A stretch of 64,000 nt of DNA from Diabrotica undecimpunctata. Its lineage: Eukaryota > Arthropoda > Insecta > Coleoptera > Chrysomelidae. The stretch is taken from the NCBI RefSeq assembly GCF_040954645.1, contig NC_092810.1, positions 10,028,185-10,092,184 on the forward strand, in the 5' to 3' direction. Shown here piece by piece: positions 32,444-42,674 of this stretch. The notes beneath the pieces were generated by a model. That model had not been told where the DNA came from and made no database searches. It saw only the letters and a program-made list of their open reading frames with translations. Position 1 is the stretch's first letter. The number at the start of each line of letters is the position of its first letter. A program made the position numbers and the translations under genes.

Positions 32444-33484
32444 TTAATCAAATTCCATTTCAGATTCACTGCTTTCTTCAGAATCTAAGGAATATTCAAC
32501 TCCAATATTAATTATTACCGGTTCCAGCATTGCATCAGTCATATTATCCAAATTCCACATTTTATTTTCTTCCCTGTGAGCATGACTAACAGCATTTTTC
32601 CAATTTTCTGGAGTTACTTTTGATAAGGAATGTTCTAATAATTGTTGTAAGTCTTCTAATTTAAAAGTTTTGTTGTTGCGTCCGACTTCACCCTTTACTT
32701 GAGACCATATATTTTCTATCGGATTCAGATCACAGTGGTATGGGAGTAAACGTAAAATAATTACATCACGGTTTAATGCCATTTCATCAATTATATATTT
32801 TTTATAACCTGATTTATGTTGCCTTACAACAGGTAATAATTCCTTTTTTGTTGAATTCTCCTTGTACTCAATTGCGTGTTTATCCAACCATTCGATTATC
32901 TCTCCTTTTTTCCATGCCGTTGTTGGCAATTTTTCTGCTAGTCTTGAATGGTAACTAGCATTATCCATGACTATGACAGAATTTTTTGGAATTAAATCCA
33001 ATATTTGCTCAAAATATTCTTCAAAAACGTCAGCAGTCATTTCCTCGTGGTAATCTTTGGTTGATTTTGAGGCAAAACTTAATAATCCACCATTGACAAA
33101 ACCGTATTCGTTTCCAATATGGGTTATTATGAGTCTGCGTCCTTTTCCAACGGGAATATTGTTTATTCCAGTAGATACACCTTCGATGAATGCCTGACGG
33201 GAACTTTTCACATTTGTATCAACCCATAGATATGGTATAGTATGACCTTCATTTAGCCAAATCTCGTCCAAATAAAAAATTGTTTTTCCTTCTTCTCGGT
33301 ACTTTTTAATAGCTCTTAGATAAGCTCGTCTCCAACATACAATGTAATCTTTTTCAATTAAAACAGATTTTCTTCTATTCTTTTGCCAACGAAATCCCAT
33401 CTCTCTCAATAGTCCCCATAATTTCTTGCTGTTTATGATTGGTAACTCTTCGTTTTCTCTAATTAATGTTTGGATTTTGTCCAA
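32444..33484 (-). CDS. Sailor-like transposase, catalytic part (346 codons)
   Basis: The transposase binds the element's ends and carries out cut-and-paste transposition in the nucleus. This frame holds the complete DDE domain: Asp73 in IFYLDEIW, Asp174 in VIVMDNASYHS and Glu257 in HCDLNPIENIW, giving 82 residues between the last two. A GRRLIITHIG block (residues 115-124) and an acidic Ser-rich C-terminus (SLDSEESSESEMEFD) are also present. There are no internal stops. The reported start is a TTG and not the true start: the protein continues upstream in another frame (33463-33804), separated by an A8/T8 run at 33503-33510. One missing base, or two extra, in that run would account for the break. 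Confidence 0.85.
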   Translation of the reverse strand: MDKIQTLIRENEELPIINSKKLWGLLREMGFRWQKNRRKSVLIEKDYIVCWRRAYLRAIKKYREEGKTIFYLDEIWLNEGHTIPYLWVDTNVKSSRQAFIEGVSTGINNIPVGKGRRLIITHIGNEYGFVNGGLLSFASKSTKDYHEEMTADVFEEYFEQILDLIPKNSVIVMDNASYHSRLAEKLPTTAWKKGEIIEWLDKHAIEYKENSTKKELLPVVRQHKSGYKKYIIDEMALNRDVIILRLLPYHCDLNPIENIWSQVKGEVGRNNKTFKLEDLQQLLEHSLSKVTPENWKNAVSHAHREENKMWNLDNMTDAMLEPVIINIGVEYSLDSEESSESEMEFD

Positions 33485-33804
33485 TGTTGGAAATTCTTTG
33501 TTAAAAAAAATGAGTGGAGTCTTATCATGTTTTTATGTATTTCTTCAATTTCCAAGGGTTTACTTCCTCCACTCTTCTTGAGAGATGAAACAGTTCCTCC
33601 TTTTCTTTCTTTTAGGAATCTATAAATTGTTGCTTCTCCATCCCCTGTCATATTTGAACACATGTTAACGATTTCACGAACATTACTTAAAGGGCGTTGA
33701 TGTACAAGTGCATCGTGTACATTTAATATTATATTTTTCTCTCTTAGACTGAAGGCACCTTTAAAACTACACTTAACCGGGATAAAACCTGTTGTCGACG
33801 TCAT
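33463..33804 (-). CDS. Sailor-like transposase, N-terminal part
   Basis: Start chosen at the ATG at 33802-33804 (MTSTTGFIPVKC) because upstream codons back to 33864 look like non-coding sequence. The segment reads FSLREKNIILNVHDALV and VREIVNMCSNMTGDGEATIYRFLKERK, which fits a helix-turn-helix DNA-binding domain like those at the front of IS630/Tc1-group transposases, then SGGSKPLEIEEIHKNMIR. It shifts out of frame in the A8/T8 run and ends at 33463. Together with the catalytic part it would be a transposase of roughly 450 residues. Confidence 0.7.
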   Translation of the reverse strand: MTSTTGFIPVKCSFKGAFSLREKNIILNVHDALVHQRPLSNVREIVNMCSNMTGDGEATIYRFLKERKGGTVSSLKKSGGSKPLEIEEIHKNMIRLHSFFLTKNFQHWTKSKH

Positions 33805-34313
33805 TTTTAAATGCAAATAACAAAATATCGACACCAAAAACGTAGGTAGGTAAGACATGAACAATGTACATCTACAAATTAAATGGAAGATGCAAACAAT
33901 TTCTAATTTATATTATTGGCATAAGCTGTAATGTGGCATAAAAACTACTTAAACTATCATTAGTGAAGCCTTATCAGTAATTCCAGGTAATCGTTCAAAG
34001 AAGGTATTCTTTTTGTGTCAGGCGATAACTTGTATAGAAAACAATAATCACCTTTAAATTACTGTTTACATTAATTTATTTCGTGAAACATTGAATTCTC
34101 TCGTTAATCACACGTGTATAATTAACAATAATCGTGTGGCATATATACCGACTTTTTTACGCACAAAAAAGGTATAGTGAGATTAGTGAACACTTATTTT
34201 ACAGAAGTTTTTTTTAAAGATAATGAATTGTTGACGGCATTTTAAAATATTAATTTTTTTTATTTATTTCAAAACAAGTATAGGGTGACGCCTATGGTTT
34301 TTTGACCTCTTGA

Positions 34314-34358
34314 GGATTTGCATACATAATGTGCTATCCATATGATGGAAAAGGACTA
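34314..34358 (-). repeat. Right TIR of Sailor-like element
   Basis: Inverted copy of 32119-32163, ending GGACTA at 34353-34358, followed by the TA duplication. Confidence 0.9.
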
Positions 34359-34360
34359 TA

Positions 34361-34535
34361 CTATGTTTGACTCCACACTTCTCTGCGAAACTTTAAAAGT
34401 GTGTATACAAAAATGTATATTTTAAAGAACAAATATCGATCAAGATTGACAGACACTCACCTTGAGGACACAATTTGCAATAACTGCTCCCATCGTGAAC
34501 CTAACTGTAAAAAAACTGGCTCAAAGAACCTAAGT
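34361..34535 (+). pseudogene. hAT transposase pseudogene, second part
   Basis: Immediately after the Sailor element, the plus strand reads TMFDSTLLCETLK (the SMFGSTYLCE block of hAT C-termini), then KNKYRSRLTDTHLED and, after a frameshift, APIVNLTVKKLAQR. This is the expected continuation of LFTLL at 32117. A stop and two frameshifts are present. The segment ends in the usual place for this hAT subfamily. Confidence 0.75.
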
Positions 34536-35340
34536 GTAAATTTTTACATACGGACCATCTCAATTTTACATTTTTTCTCGTTATCTGGATCTAATTTTTC
34601 GGTACTACATTAGATATTTAAAATAAGATACTCCATAGATATACCATTGCATACAGCCGACGATATGAGTTTTATAATTCCTGCTAAAGTTTATTATATA
34701 ATAGTAATAATAAAATAGACACCAGTTACCAAGTTTGGTATGCAATTTGTATTCTTCATTAGTAAAGACGAACCAAACGGTCCGTCTTTCCAAATTACAC
34801 CTATTTACATTTAACATTTAAGGCAGCGACTAAAGCATGATGGAGTTGAATAGCGAGCCATTAAAATTCGCCAAACGGACACTTCTGAAATGTGTTTTTG
34901 TATACGCGACAAGCTAAAAGTAGGTATGCAATAAGATATCCATAATATTTTGCGCTAATGTTTCCCATAACTCTGATCAACGGGACAAGTTATGGGCTTG
35001 TCGCAATACGTTGTGTGTGGTGCAAGGGATTTGTTTGTACATGGTGGCGCTTTCACTAATTCATTCACTTTCCTTTTTGCGTTTTGACCATATCTTATAT
35101 CTTTGGAAATAACATTTTTGTTTTAAAACTGTTAATGTCTCATGTAGATAATTGGTAATTTTATAACGTAAAGGCTGAAGACGATGTAAGTGAATAATGT
35201 ATTCTAAAGCTTTATTTGTACAGCTGGTTCCTAAAAAAACTCATACGACTTTTAAAGCTTATTTTGTAGAAAATTGAGCAGTGGATTTTGAAGGATAAAT
35301 ACTTATTATTTACATACTGTCACTGTCACTGCCAATTATT
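34536..35340. other. No gene recognised
   Basis: AT-rich sequence without motif or repeat that I can support. It may include the left terminal region of the Tc1-like element that follows, but no inverted repeat was found. Confidence 0.4.
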
Positions 35341-35343
35341 AAA

Positions 35344-36386
35344 ATGTATCAGATAACTTATTCTGTTCAACCTCAAAAAATGGTTCCACATGCTAGCAAA
35401 GAACTAAAAGCAAGAATTGTAACGAAATTAGAAGATGGTTGGTCACTATCTGCTGTAGCGAACCATTTTGAAGTAAGCAGACAAACAGTTTTTAATATTA
35501 ATAAAAGATGGAGAGAACAAGACACTCCCTAAAGAAAGCAAGGTTTTGGAAAACCAAAAATATCTACTGCTCATGAAGAGCTGTTGAAGAGATTAGAAGA
35601 GAATACTTTTAAAGATGCGAAAACTGCAAGAATTATGTCACAGTTTCCGGGAAGAAAGACAACTTGGAGCAGAATTAAAACATTCTGTCTTAGGTACCAA
35701 ACTGCAGCAAAAAAAAACAAGCTTTTACACCAAAACAGAAGCAATCAAGACTTATATTTGCTTTAAAATATCAGCTACAAAATCAACATTTTTGGGACAG
35801 GGTAATATTTACAGATGAGAAAAATGTTCAATCTTCTAAAAAGGGCAAAATTGGGGTGTCTAGACTAGACAATAATAGATTTAATGCTCAATATGTTGAT
35901 AGATATCGAGCAGCTGGTCATTTTAGCGCCAATGTATGGGGATGGATTTCATCCAGAGGAATGGGAAGGGTATGGCGTATTGATGGCAGGTTTGTTGGGC
36001 AGACTTATCTGAATATTCTAGAAAACATCATGTTTCCCAGTTCAGAACAATTGTATCCAGAAAATAATTTTATCCTCCAACAAGATAATTGTCCTATTCA
36101 CACTTCAAATATAATAAACCAGTTCCTCCAGAATAATAACATCGAAATCTTACCATGGTCCACCTACAGTCCAGATTTAAACCCCATTGAGAATGTGTGG
36201 GGGTTATTATAAAACGGTTGTATCAGCGTAATTTTACACCTCAAAATGCCGAAGAACTGTGGCACAGTATACAACAGGTATTGGGAAGAGCTCTCTGAAA
36301 AAGACAATTTCATAGTTCCTTTCACGCAGATGGACCAAAGACTACCAGCCGTTATCAATGCTAATGGAGATATTACAGAACATTAA
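35344..36386 (+). pseudogene. Tc1-like transposase pseudogene (DD34E)
   Basis: The frames give, in order, a helix-turn-helix (ELKARIVTKLEDGW, SAVANHFEVSRQTVFNI, KRWREQDTP), a GKPKIST hinge, a second helical region, the first catalytic Asp in VIFTDEKNVQ, VWGWISSRGMG, the second Asp in LQQDNCPIHTS, and the Glu in SPDLNPIENVW, 34 residues apart (DD34E, typical of Tc1). The C-terminal end QRLPAVINANGDITEH stops at 36384-36386. A stop after DTP, two or more frameshifts and a stop after ENVWGLL inactivate it. All three catalytic residues are present. TA duplication and TIRs were not found. Confidence 0.85.
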
Positions 36387-36424
36387 TTTTATTTTTACAT
36401 ACCCAAATTTTGTATAGTTGTGGT

Positions 36425-36535
36425 CTTTCACGCCCTCGCTTTCTTTCGAGAGTTTCTTGTTCCCTGCTTTTTTTATTAATAGAAAAACTGTGGTTCTGCT
36501 TATGTTAAAATGTTTTGCTGCCTCTGTTAGTGCCT
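36425..36535 (-). pseudogene. Tc1/mariner-type helix-turn-helix remnant
   Basis: The minus strand reads TEAAKHFNISRTTVFLLIKK, the recognition-helix portion of a transposase N-terminus, followed by AGNKKLSKESEGVK. It is on the opposite strand to the Tc1 pseudogene next to it and has no catalytic part, so it is a separate remnant. Confidence 0.5.
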
Positions 36536-36789
36536 AGTCTTTTAATTTGATTACAATTAATATAATATAATGTCAAACCAATCAAATGCACTGCTCAAAA
36601 TGATCAAATCTTACTAAGAGTCGTATCAGTTTTTTTAGAAACTAGCTGTATTATGTGTCCAGCTGTATATAAGATAATTGATACTGAATTCCATGAGATT
36701 TCTATGATTTACTATTCCTTTCTAAATTTCTAACAAATTCTCAGTTATTACATCCTATTAATTTTATAAAGCTCTAGCTTGCTGTAGAT

Positions 36790-37915
36790 AATTTCTTCTC
36801 CTTTTTTTTATGTAGACATGATTTTGTCAGTTTCTCAATGTGCCTCCAGTAAGTTGTCGTTCCATCGTTTTCGTCTTCTTCCTACTGATCGCCTACCTAT
36901 CCTTGAACCGTCTCTTGCCGTGTTTGCCACTATATTTGTTGTCATTCGGCTTATATGATCGTTCCATTCTACTCTTCTATTTCTTACCCAGTCCTTGATG
37001 TTCTCCACCTTTCATCTACGAGTACGTCGTATATCTGTACTTCTAGTTCTGTCCGATAGTGTCTTATCATTTATTTTACTAAGTGTTTTCATATCTGCTG
37101 TTTTTAACATCCTTTCTGTCTTTTTTGTGTCAGGTCGTGTTTCTACCGCGTATGTCATTATTGGTCTGATGACTGTTTTGGTAATTCTGCCTTTCGTTTC
37201 TTGTCCGACATTTTTATTTCTCCATATTGTTTCGTTTGGGCAGCCTGCTGCTTTGTTTGCTCTATTCACTTGATCTTACACTTCCGTTTCGAGCATGCCG
37301 TAGCTAGATAATGTGATGCCTAGATATTTAAACTCCATCACTTGTTCTATTATCTGACCTGTCAGCTCCAATTTACATCATAGTGAATTTGCTGTTATAA
37401 CTACGCATTTTGCCTTTTTTAATACAACTGGCCGTTATAATAAATTAGTGCAGCATACGTTGTAAATCATCTTTACTTCAAGATAGTAGTATTGTATTGT
37501 CTGCATAGCAGATTAAAGTTGTTTTTTTCCTATTTGGTATTCTTTTTTTTTATTTCATCCATAATAGGTTGAACAATAGAGGACTCAGGGAATCTCCCTG
37601 TCTTATCCCATTGCCAGCTTCAACATAATTAATTATTTAGTTAATTATTTTTCTACTTTTACTTTTATTGTGTTGTTTTGGTAGATATTTTCGATCGTTT
37701 TGATTAATCCGAAAGGTATATCTCTTGCGTACAGTAACTACATAACGTTCTTTAATTTGACCCGATCAAATGCCTTCTTAAGGTCCACGAAATTTAGATG
37801 CGCGGGTTTGTTCCCGCATCTATATTTGTTTGATTTTTCTTGCACTTGCCTCGTTATAAATGTAGCATCGCTGTTGTAACCCCTAAACTATGGCCTCTTT
37901 AATGAATCTTGGCAA
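36790..37915 (-). mobile_element. LINE RT and tail (group delta), degraded
   Basis: From 37915 the minus strand reads FITRQVQEKSNKYR, VDLKKAFDRVKLKNVM (catalytic Asp present), IKTIENIYQNNTIKVKVE, NGIRQGDSLSPLLFN after frameshifts, CYADNTILLS (second Asp of YADD changed to Asn), then the tail: NKAAGCPNETIWRNK, GRITKTVIRPIMTYAVETR, STDIRRTRR, VEWNDHI and a GRRSVGRxRKRW-type end near 36850. A relative of the plus-strand copy at 59956-62360. Not functional. Confidence 0.8.
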
Positions 37916-38425
37916 ATAAAGATATTATAAATGTTGTGATTACTTACTTGAACGGTAAGAACCGTTGTTTACAGCTGCACACGTGTTAAAACTCTAACAG
38001 GTTTCGAGATGTAGTTCTAGTTGGTATTAACGGATAGCACCACTTGTTGTCGATTCGCTCAAATTTTCAAAGGTCCAATTTAGGACCCGGTCCAATATAG
38101 GCGTCCCTACCTTAACTGTTTAGCTCGTGCGCATACAGACAGCGGTAAGGCTTTCCGAGTTCTGAGTTCAGAGTTCTTGGTTCTGTTTTAGAGTTCCGAG
38201 GACACACATGCAGCAATCAATTAACAGCGTTTCAGTTTCATTCGATATATTATTACTTAAAGATGAATGATTTTTTTGTTTATTCTGCCGTAGCATTCAA
38301 CAAACCTCAGTCCCAGCGCAGTACTTAGTTTCTGTCATATAATAGTGCCTGCATTGGCTGCAAAAACTGATTTGAATTGACTGCGTTTTGACTGCAAAAA
38401 GTCTTATTGTGAGAGGAAGTGTTCG
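37916..38425. other. No gene recognised
   Basis: Near 38155-38205 the word GAGTTC recurs five times at irregular spacing. No coding remnant was recognised. Confidence 0.4.
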
Positions 38426-38429
38426 TTGT

Positions 38430-38640
38430 TACAAAACATGGAAGACAAAATAAAAGGCATTAGGGAGACAAGCAAGAAGAGCTTCTTGGTTAAGAAACTT
38501 ACGAGATCGGTTTGGTCTTAAAATACGGTTCCATAGGACTGCTGGAGTGGGCCTAACCAAAAGTGGAACGCAAAATGAATTTGCAACGGACTGTTTGGCC
38601 TATGACACTGTTCCGAAGGTGGTTTCATAAAAACAACTAT
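38430..38640 (+). pseudogene. Short LINE C-terminal remnant
   Basis: The plus strand reads GRQARRASWLRNLRDRFGLK and then a stretch ending in a stop, resembling the SWLxNLRxWFG segment of LINE tails. Nothing else of an element was found around it. Confidence 0.4.
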
Positions 38641-39494
38641 TTCCAGTAAGTTATGTCCGTCGATATGGATATTACGATGAGAAATCTGTGTGCTATTGTC
38701 GTTTTGTTGTTGTGTGCAGATGATAGGCTGAATAAAGCTGCAAACAATTATATCGATAAGCGTAATGCCTATTTAAGTGATTAATTTTACCTTGATAGTT
38801 AGCTCGTCTTTGATAAATAGAAATTTTTTACTGATCCTAATTAAATTTGGGCATAATAACAGCCTGTTCTCTTGGTCCGGATCCAATTCAGAGTTGATGT
38901 AGGCTCCGGTATTTATATTTTTCCACTCCTAATAGCTGTCCACACACGGTTAGTTTCATTATAAAATACGTAGTAATAATAAAATAAAGGCGCATATACA
39001 AAAATGTTTAATTTATTATATTTAATTTTTCAGTGGCTCATTCACAATATTTTTGCTCCCCAGAAATAAAAGTAGCTTTAAATATTTCAGTATATTTAGT
39101 ATAACCTTGGTTCTGTATCAATTCTACGTCTATTAGTTATAGCAAATTGTCGTAACCTTTTATGTAACGAGCGTGAGAGAATCACAATGGTAATGGTTCA
39201 TTAGGTGCATCAAAATGATAATAAGGCGGCAGCCGAAAAAATGAAAGGGGGCCTCTATTTAACATGTCACTGTTCGCTAAACACAGCGTTGGTTGGTGTG
39301 TTGGATTGACGTCTCTGCAACAATACTACAATTATTATTTCATGACAGTCGCTGTTATGACGCCGGTCTAATAAGATGGAAAGGTTTTGAGAAAAAGCGA
39401 AATTGTTTTAGTAAAAATCAACACTGTAGGTCTGTTCTAGAAATATATTTTTCTACGATAATTATTGAATATAGTTATAATTTTCAAATAATTT

Positions 39495-39498
<4 letters not shown>
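38641..39498. other. No gene recognised
   Basis: No motif or repeat that I can support. Confidence 0.4.

Positions 39499-39550
<52 letters not shown>
39499..39550. repeat. (TA)n microsatellite, left
   Basis: About 26 uninterrupted TA units, abutting the left end of the element at 39551. Confidence 0.9.
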
Positions 39551-39555
<5 letters not shown>

Positions 39556-40918
39556 ATGTTAATTATTTTTTACTTGATTAATTGAGCAAATCAAAAACAT
39601 AACTTAATTGTTCTCAGGGTGAAAAATCTTCTTATATTAACCTATGTTGTGTGGGTCCAAAGATAGTTGTCCTTAATCGGGATAGAGAAAAAAGGATAAT
39701 AATAAAAATAGTATGCTACAAAAAATTGGTATTCTTTATTTTATTTAAAGAAGAATAAAACAATTATCAAATTTTGCCGTTATCTTATCAATCAGCGTAA
39801 ATGGATACAATAAAATTTACACAAAAAGGATATTTTAAGTTTTCTTGAAGACAAAACCAATTTAAAGCCAATTTCAATGAATATCTTTAAAACTTTTTAT
39901 CTTTCTGATTTTTCAATATTTACTTTATTGCAAAAACAAAACTTTAAAACATTTTACAAAAGTCTACTCTTGAATTAAAATGGTAACGACAATGATGTCA
40001 ACAAACTTCATTCACAGTTAAAAAATTTTCAATTCTGAACAGAAAATCACTGACCTTTCCTTCGTATATTGTACTTTGACCATACCCAGAATCGTCCACG
40101 CTCCACAGCAATGTGATCTGCCACTATTCGCCTCGGCTTTCTTCTTGTCGTATCTGCAATCCTCCTGCAGCGACTGTACGAAACACCTGACTCAATTCTC
40201 CAACAATGATTACTTGAAATTTAATTCTCCAAAACACTCAGCTACTTCTCAATGACACAAGGACCTCTTTCTGTCAACTTGGTGCCGCCAAACTATTTCC
40301 TACGTATTCCAGAAACTGCCCACTTTAGATCCAAGGATATCTTTTCATCGACTTGTAATCTCCTTCCTAAATTCTGCTAACTTCCTTTCACAATGCCGGT
40401 ATCCAAACTCACGAACACACCCTCTATCGAGACGCGACCTTTCCTTTCGATGATCCAAATGACAACTGCCACTTTCTCTTATACATCGACGATCAATTCT
40501 CCCATTCAAAAAAAAAACTGTCCAATCAAAAAGTTTTATTTTGTTTACAATCATTACAAGAAATTACAAGTAAAAACCCCATTACTGTTTCCGTAGAAAT
40601 TTTTGCTTTAAAACTGGCTTTCCCTTTGGTTACAAATACATAATTAATTCCTATAACAAAAGGTTAATTACAATATCTTAATCCTAGGACATATACAAAC
40701 AATGAAAAAATTATAATGAGTATGGACTTTCTAATTATATACAAAAAGATTTTACCTGCGAGTGTTAAAAATCAGTTGTTGACAGGCAAAACTTTCTGTT
40801 AGTCTAATCTTATTTTAATCTAATACATAAATTTTGTTTACCAGGATGTCTTGAAAATTTATTTAAATGGTCTATTTATTAATTTTTATTTTTCTCTTTG
40901 GCTGAGAAAAAAAATATG

Positions 40919-40922
<4 letters not shown>
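39551..40922 (+). mobile_element. (TA)n-bounded element, copy 1
   Basis: This 1,372-bp stretch is homologous, in opposite orientation and with clear divergence, to 40999-42215. Both of its ends read TTRTYATR going inward (TTATTATG at the left, TTGTCATA complement at the right) and both abut (TA)n. A 67-codon frame at 40393-40596 aligns by sequence with a frame in the second copy, but no protein family is recognised. The layout suggests a short terminal-inverted-repeat element that inserts into TA repeats. No transposase is seen. Confidence 0.65.

Positions 40923-40998
<76 letters not shown>
40923..40998. repeat. (TA)n microsatellite, central
   Basis: About 38 TA units lying exactly at the axis between the two opposed element copies. 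Confidence 0.9.
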
Positions 40999-41003
<5 letters not shown>

Positions 41004-42210
41004 ATGTTTCTTCTTTCCCAACCAAAGAAAAACGACCTTTTTCCGTTTCAAACAAAATTATCAAAAAACCTTTGTTTAGAATTAGAAGATATTTTACCTG
41101 TAAGTTAATCTTTTCATTGTTTGTATAATCGAGTATTAAATGACCATATTCTAATCTTTTGAAATATGTATAAATTGTGTATTGACAAAACCAATTTTAA
41201 AGTAAGCTATTTAGTTTTTCTCTGAAACCGAAATTAGGCTTTTCCAAAATCATGGTAAACACAATTTGAGCTTTTGATTGGACGGTCGTTTTTAAATGGG
41301 AATTTGTAAGCCGATCATGAGAACCGGAGAAGTCAGTTATAATTTGGTCATCGAAGGAAACAGTCGTTTGTCTCAAGATAGGGTGTGGTTCGTGAGTTGG
41401 ATACCGGCATTGTGAAAAGAATTGAATAGTTTTGCAGAAGGAGATAGCAAGTAGATTGAAAAAGTTCCTTGTATCTACCGTTGGCATTTTGTGAAGATTT
41501 GTGAAAGTAGTTTTACGGCATCAAGTTGACAAAAGGAGGTCTTTGTGTCATTAATAAGTAGTTGAGTTTTTGGAGAAGTGCATCAGGTGTTTTTGGTTAG
41601 TGCAGCAGGTTTGCAGAGACGTTAGGAAGGAGCCTAGGTGCCAAAAAGGAGAGATCACATCGTTGAGGAGACTGGATTTTTCTGGGTATGTTCCAACATA
41701 CAACTCAATAAGAAAATAAGCTGTAAGTGTTTTGTACAATTGAATTTTATATCTGTGAAGGATCGGTTTGACATCATGGTCATTAGAATTCAAATTTAAG
41801 AACTGAGGTTTTGTTAGGCTAATCAAAAGTTTAAAGTTTTGTTGTTTCTTGTTTCAAGTAAAGAAAAATTTAAGTAAAATTGGTTTTCACTTAATATAAA
41901 TGTATGTAGATTTAAAATCTTATTATTATAAAAAATTTGATTGATTTTCTTGTATGCTGATTGACAAGATAACGACAGAATTTGATAATTGTTTTATTCG
42001 TTCATATAAAATAAAGAAACGTAAATTTTTGTAATATAATATTTTTTTTTATTCTTATCCTTCTTTTCTATTCCGATAAAAGACAACTAGAAAATCTTTG
42101 AATCCATCGAATACAGGTAATATAAGGAGTTTATTTTACTTTTGATAACAAATAAGTTATATTTTTTATTGGCTCAATAAACTAAGATTAAAGTCAAAAT
42201 AAACAATCAT

Positions 42211-42215
<5 letters not shown>
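40999..42215 (-). mobile_element. (TA)n-bounded element, copy 2
   Basis: The inverted relative of copy 1, 1,217 bp, with ends TTGTTATG at 40999 and the complement of TTGTTATG at 42208-42215. Two minus-strand frames (41826-41551, 91 codons; 41487-41197, 96 codons) lie in the region of best conservation with copy 1. The second contains CRYPTHEPHP and related words whose counterpart in copy 1 is CRYPNSRTHPL-like in another frame. Whether these are decayed coding sequences or chance is unknown. Confidence 0.65.

Positions 42216-42258
<43 letters not shown>
42216..42258. repeat. (TA)n microsatellite, right
   Basis: About 20 TA units, with one ATACAT interruption at its right end, abutting copy 2. 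Confidence 0.85.
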
Positions 42259-42427
42259 CGTTCAGTTAAATATGATGTATATTATTCAAATTAAAATATG
42301 TTAAGTGGTACAACACTGGCAACTTTCTCCTACTGGCCACTAGATGTTCATAAAAGATTTAGATCTCTTACCCAGTTTAAAGTTATGGAGGTACTTATGG
42401 AAGTCTTCTCTAACAAGGCGTTAAACC

Positions 42428-42589
42428 AAAGTTGTGGATCTTTAATACAATACCCTGTATTTAATTTAAAAAATGAATTCTCTATTTTTTTCTGATTACA
42501 ATAACATAAAAGTTGTGGTTCTTTAATAGAACACCCTGTATTTAATTTAAAAAATGAATTTTATTTTTTTTCCTGATTACAATAATATA
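42428..42589. repeat. Two tandem copies of an 81-bp unit
   Basis: Units start at 42428 and 42509 (AAAGTTGTGG, CTTTAATA, ACCCTGTATTTAATTTAAAA, GATTACAATAA). They differ at several positions. A third start (AAAGTTAT) is seen at 42590 but is not continued. Confidence 0.8.
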
Positions 42590-42674
42590 AAAGTTATCAG
42601 GGATAAAATAGGAAGTTTTAATACTTACGAGCATTTGTGTTCATAAAATGTAAATATTTGATCATACTGTTTAA

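Larger units (their letters stand above)
32119..34358 (-). mobile_element. Sailor-like (DD82E) DNA transposon, complete
   Basis: A 2,240-bp element with 45-bp terminal inverted repeats (32119-32163 and 34314-34358, two mismatches) beginning TAGTCC, flanked by TA on both sides (32117-32118 and 34359-34360), the usual target duplication of the IS630-Tc1-mariner group. It carries one transposase on the minus strand, split by a homopolymer frameshift near 33503. The second-Asp-to-Glu spacing of 82 residues is that reported for the Sailor superfamily. It sits inside the hAT pseudogene whose two parts resume on either side, so it is younger than that gene. Confidence 0.9.

Noticed and set aside
40898..41128. 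Frame with a long (IY)n run, and a similar one at 39293-39562
   Set aside because: Produced by the (TA)n microsatellites, not coding.
42428..42589. CRISPR array
   Set aside because: Only two long imperfect units and no spacers; eukaryotic context.
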